Below, piece by piece: positions 62,731 to 64,000 of a DNA stretch of 64,000 nt. Under the pieces are notes generated by a model. It was not told the DNA's origin and did not search any database. It saw only the letters and a list, made by a program, of their open reading frames with translations. The position numbers and the translations under genes were made by a program. Position 1 is the first letter of the stretch; each line of letters begins with the position of its first letter. The DNA lies in the NCBI GenBank assembly GCA_958295465.1, contig OY282353.1, positions 3,525,001 through 3,589,000 on the forward strand. Reading direction: 5' to 3'. This DNA comes from an uncultured Gammaproteobacteria bacterium. Its GTDB lineage: Bacteria; Pseudomonadota; Gammaproteobacteria; HK1.

Positions 62731-63549
62731 TCAGGAGCCGCCGGGGCCGCGTCCGGGACCGCCACCGGAGCCGCGGCCGAAACCGTCATCGGAGCCGCGA
62801 CCGGGACCGTCACCGGGGCCGCCGGCGTCGAGGCGGTCGGAGAACCGGTAGCCCACTCCCCACACCGTGAGTATGTACTCCGGCTTGGAGGGGTCGCTCT
62901 CGATCTTCGCCCGCAGGCGGTTGATGTGCGAGTTCACCGTATGCTCGTACCCCTCGTGGTTGTAGCCCCAGACCTGGTCGAGAAGCTGCCCGCGATTGAA
63001 CACCTGCCCCGGCCGGCGCGCGAAGTGGACGAGCAGATCGAACTCCCTGGCGGTGAGGGCGATCTCGCGTCCGCCGATGCTCACGCGGTGCTTGCCGGTC
63101 TCGATCCTGAGCGCGCCGCGCTCGATCGTCTCGTCGGCGCTTCCATCCTCCCCGGCGCCGGGAGCCAGCGAGGAGAGTGCCTCGACGCGGCGGAACAGCG
63201 CCTTCACCCGCGCCTGGAGCTCGCGCACGCTGAAGGGCTTGGTGAGGTAGTCGTCCGCGCCCATCTCCAGCCCGAGCACACGGTCGATCTCGCTCGACTT
63301 CGCGGTCAGCATCAGGATCGGCACGTAGCCGGGCAGGGTGCGGATCTCGCGGCATACCGCGAGGCCGTCCATCTCCGGGAGCATCAGGTCGAGCACCACG
63401 AGGTCGTAGCGTCCGCGGGCCGCGAGCTCCAGGCCGTGCTTCCCGTCGGTGGCGACGTCCGCCTCGCACCCGACGTCACGCAGGTGCAGCCTGACGAGAT
63501 CGGCGATCTCGCGGCTGTCTTCGATGATGAGGGCGCGATGCGTGGCCAT
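62731..63549 (-). CDS. OmpR-family response regulator with Gly-rich tail
   Basis: 272 residues from the ATG at 63549. Receiver domain: RALIIEDSREIADLV, phosphoacceptor Asp54 in LVVLDLMLPEMDGL, MLTAKSSEIDR and YLTKPFSVRELQARV. The OmpR winged helix ends in EYILTVWGVGYRFSDRL. A linker of about 25 residues separates the domains. After that comes an unusual tail of about 32 residues made almost entirely of Gly, Asp, Arg, Pro and Ser (GGPGDGPGRGSDDGFGRGS...), encoded by a near-repetitive GGxCCG sequence. The partner kinase follows 21 bp on. Confidence 0.92.
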   Translation of the reverse strand: MATHRALIIEDSREIADLVRLHLRDVGCEADVATDGKHGLELAARGRYDLVVLDLMLPEMDGLAVCREIRTLPGYVPILMLTAKSSEIDRVLGLEMGADDYLTKPFSVRELQARVKALFRRVEALSSLAPGAGEDGSADETIERGALRIETGKHRVSIGGREIALTAREFDLLVHFARRPGQVFNRGQLLDQVWGYNHEGYEHTVNSHINRLRAKIESDPSKPEYILTVWGVGYRFSDRLDAGGPGDGPGRGSDDGFGRGSGGGPGRGPGGS

Positions 63550-63764
63550 GGCCGGAATGATGCCTCGTTGTCTTCCGCCGCGCCGGGAGCCTCCGGTGCG
63601 TTTCCGCCTCATTCCCGGTCCGAGCTCCAGCCACCGCGGGCCGGTGTCCGGTCGGATCGGAAGCCGTTTTCCATCACGTCCGTCCGGAGTGGCCCGGAAG
63701 CCGGCGGCGGCCGGCCCGGTCACCGGTGGCGAACCCCTCGCCGTCGCAAGCCGAGCCGGGCCGG

Positions 63765-64000
63765 TCACCCGATCACGAAGGGGTTGGCCATCTCCTCCGC
63801 GGTCGAGATCCACACGCTTTTGGTCTGCATGTACTCCAGGACCGCCTGCTGCCCCAGCTCGCGCCCGAGGCCGCTGCGCTTGTAGCCGCCGAAGGGCATG
63901 GTGTAGCTGACCGCCCGGTACATGTTGACCCAGACCGTGCCGGCCTGCAGCCGCTCCGACATCGTGATGGCCCGGCGCATGTTCTCCGTCCACACCCCGG
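63765..64000 (-). CDS. Aldehyde dehydrogenase family protein (C-terminal part)
   Basis: About 78 C-terminal residues; the gene extends past the window end. The segment LQAGTVWVNMYRAVSYTMPF, GGYKRSGLGRELGQQAVLEY and MQTKSVWISTAEEM is the usual C-terminus of NAD(P)-dependent aldehyde dehydrogenases. The catalytic Cys lies outside the window. The substrate cannot be told. Confidence 0.9.
   Translation of the reverse strand, partial: GVWTENMRRAITMSERLQAGTVWVNMYRAVSYTMPFGGYKRSGLGRELGQQAVLEYMQTKSVWISTAEEMANPFVIG

Overview
The window is very G+C-rich bacterial DNA with dense genes. It carries lptG and lpxH (LPS export and lipid A synthesis), a phoB-phoR-ppx block with ppk1, and other genes of proteobacterial type. 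My best guess is an uncultured or little-known high-GC gammaproteobacterium, loosely Chromatiales/Ectothiorhodospiraceae-like. That placement is inferred from gene content and order, not proven. The chromosome has many decayed genes, insertion-sequence remnants, short tandem repeats and REP-like palindromes, which suggests a genome undergoing rearrangement and gene loss.

Region 1 (1-14.3 kb) is core genome: the end of lptG, an RDD membrane protein, dcd, the Fe-S carrier apbC/mrp, a Pho box, phoB-phoR, ppx convergent with ppk1, msrA, a CCA-adding/HD enzyme, a class V aminotransferase and the DNA repair enzyme tag. Phosphate sensing and polyphosphate turnover sit together here. Region 2 (14.7-23.2 kb) holds an EamA exporter, an AttEFGH-like ABC operon whose permease/lipocalin gene junction has been tandemly multiplied, and a translationally coupled CHAD-ParA pair that may concern polyphosphate granules.

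Region 3 (23.2-29.1 kb) is an accessory island: a frameshifted DUF1640-like gene, a PD-(D/E)XK nuclease cut by an IS1595-type element, an AAA ATPase with a DUF4276 (Toprim-like) partner that looks like an anti-phage module, and a broken IS3 element. Region 4 (29.3-40.9 kb) is metabolic: a beta-oxidation trio (thiolase, bifunctional FadB/FadN-like enzyme, FadD), a 7 x 17-bp perfect tandem repeat, a phosphoesterase, lpxH, an M24 peptidase and the livH-livM permeases. Region 5 (41-45 kb) is a second island that separates livM from livG. It holds a truncated restriction-helicase gene and a low-GC methyltransferase gene interrupted by a complete IS4-family element with 9-bp target duplications.

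Region 6 (46-48.1 kb) has an RHH-MazF module, a HAD phosphatase, a PIN fragment and a decayed copy of sequence that is intact at 57.4-58.7 kb. Region 7 (48.1-56.4 kb) contains the most notable gene. It is a UGSC-family selenoprotein read through an in-frame UGA, with a clear bacterial SECIS hairpin just downstream and a partner gene upstream. Next to it are a LysR regulator and a catabolic operon: a lone molybdenum hydroxylase large subunit, a DHDPS-family lyase, 3-hydroxyanthranilate 3,4-dioxygenase, a collapsed TRAP transporter and an alpha/beta hydrolase. Region 8 (56.4-64 kb) returns to ordinary genes: DUF2461, an IS3 remnant, a class I amidotransferase, a HAD hydrolase, DUF2147, L-threonine aldolase, a two-component system and the end of an aldehyde dehydrogenase. 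No tRNA, rRNA or CRISPR array was seen.
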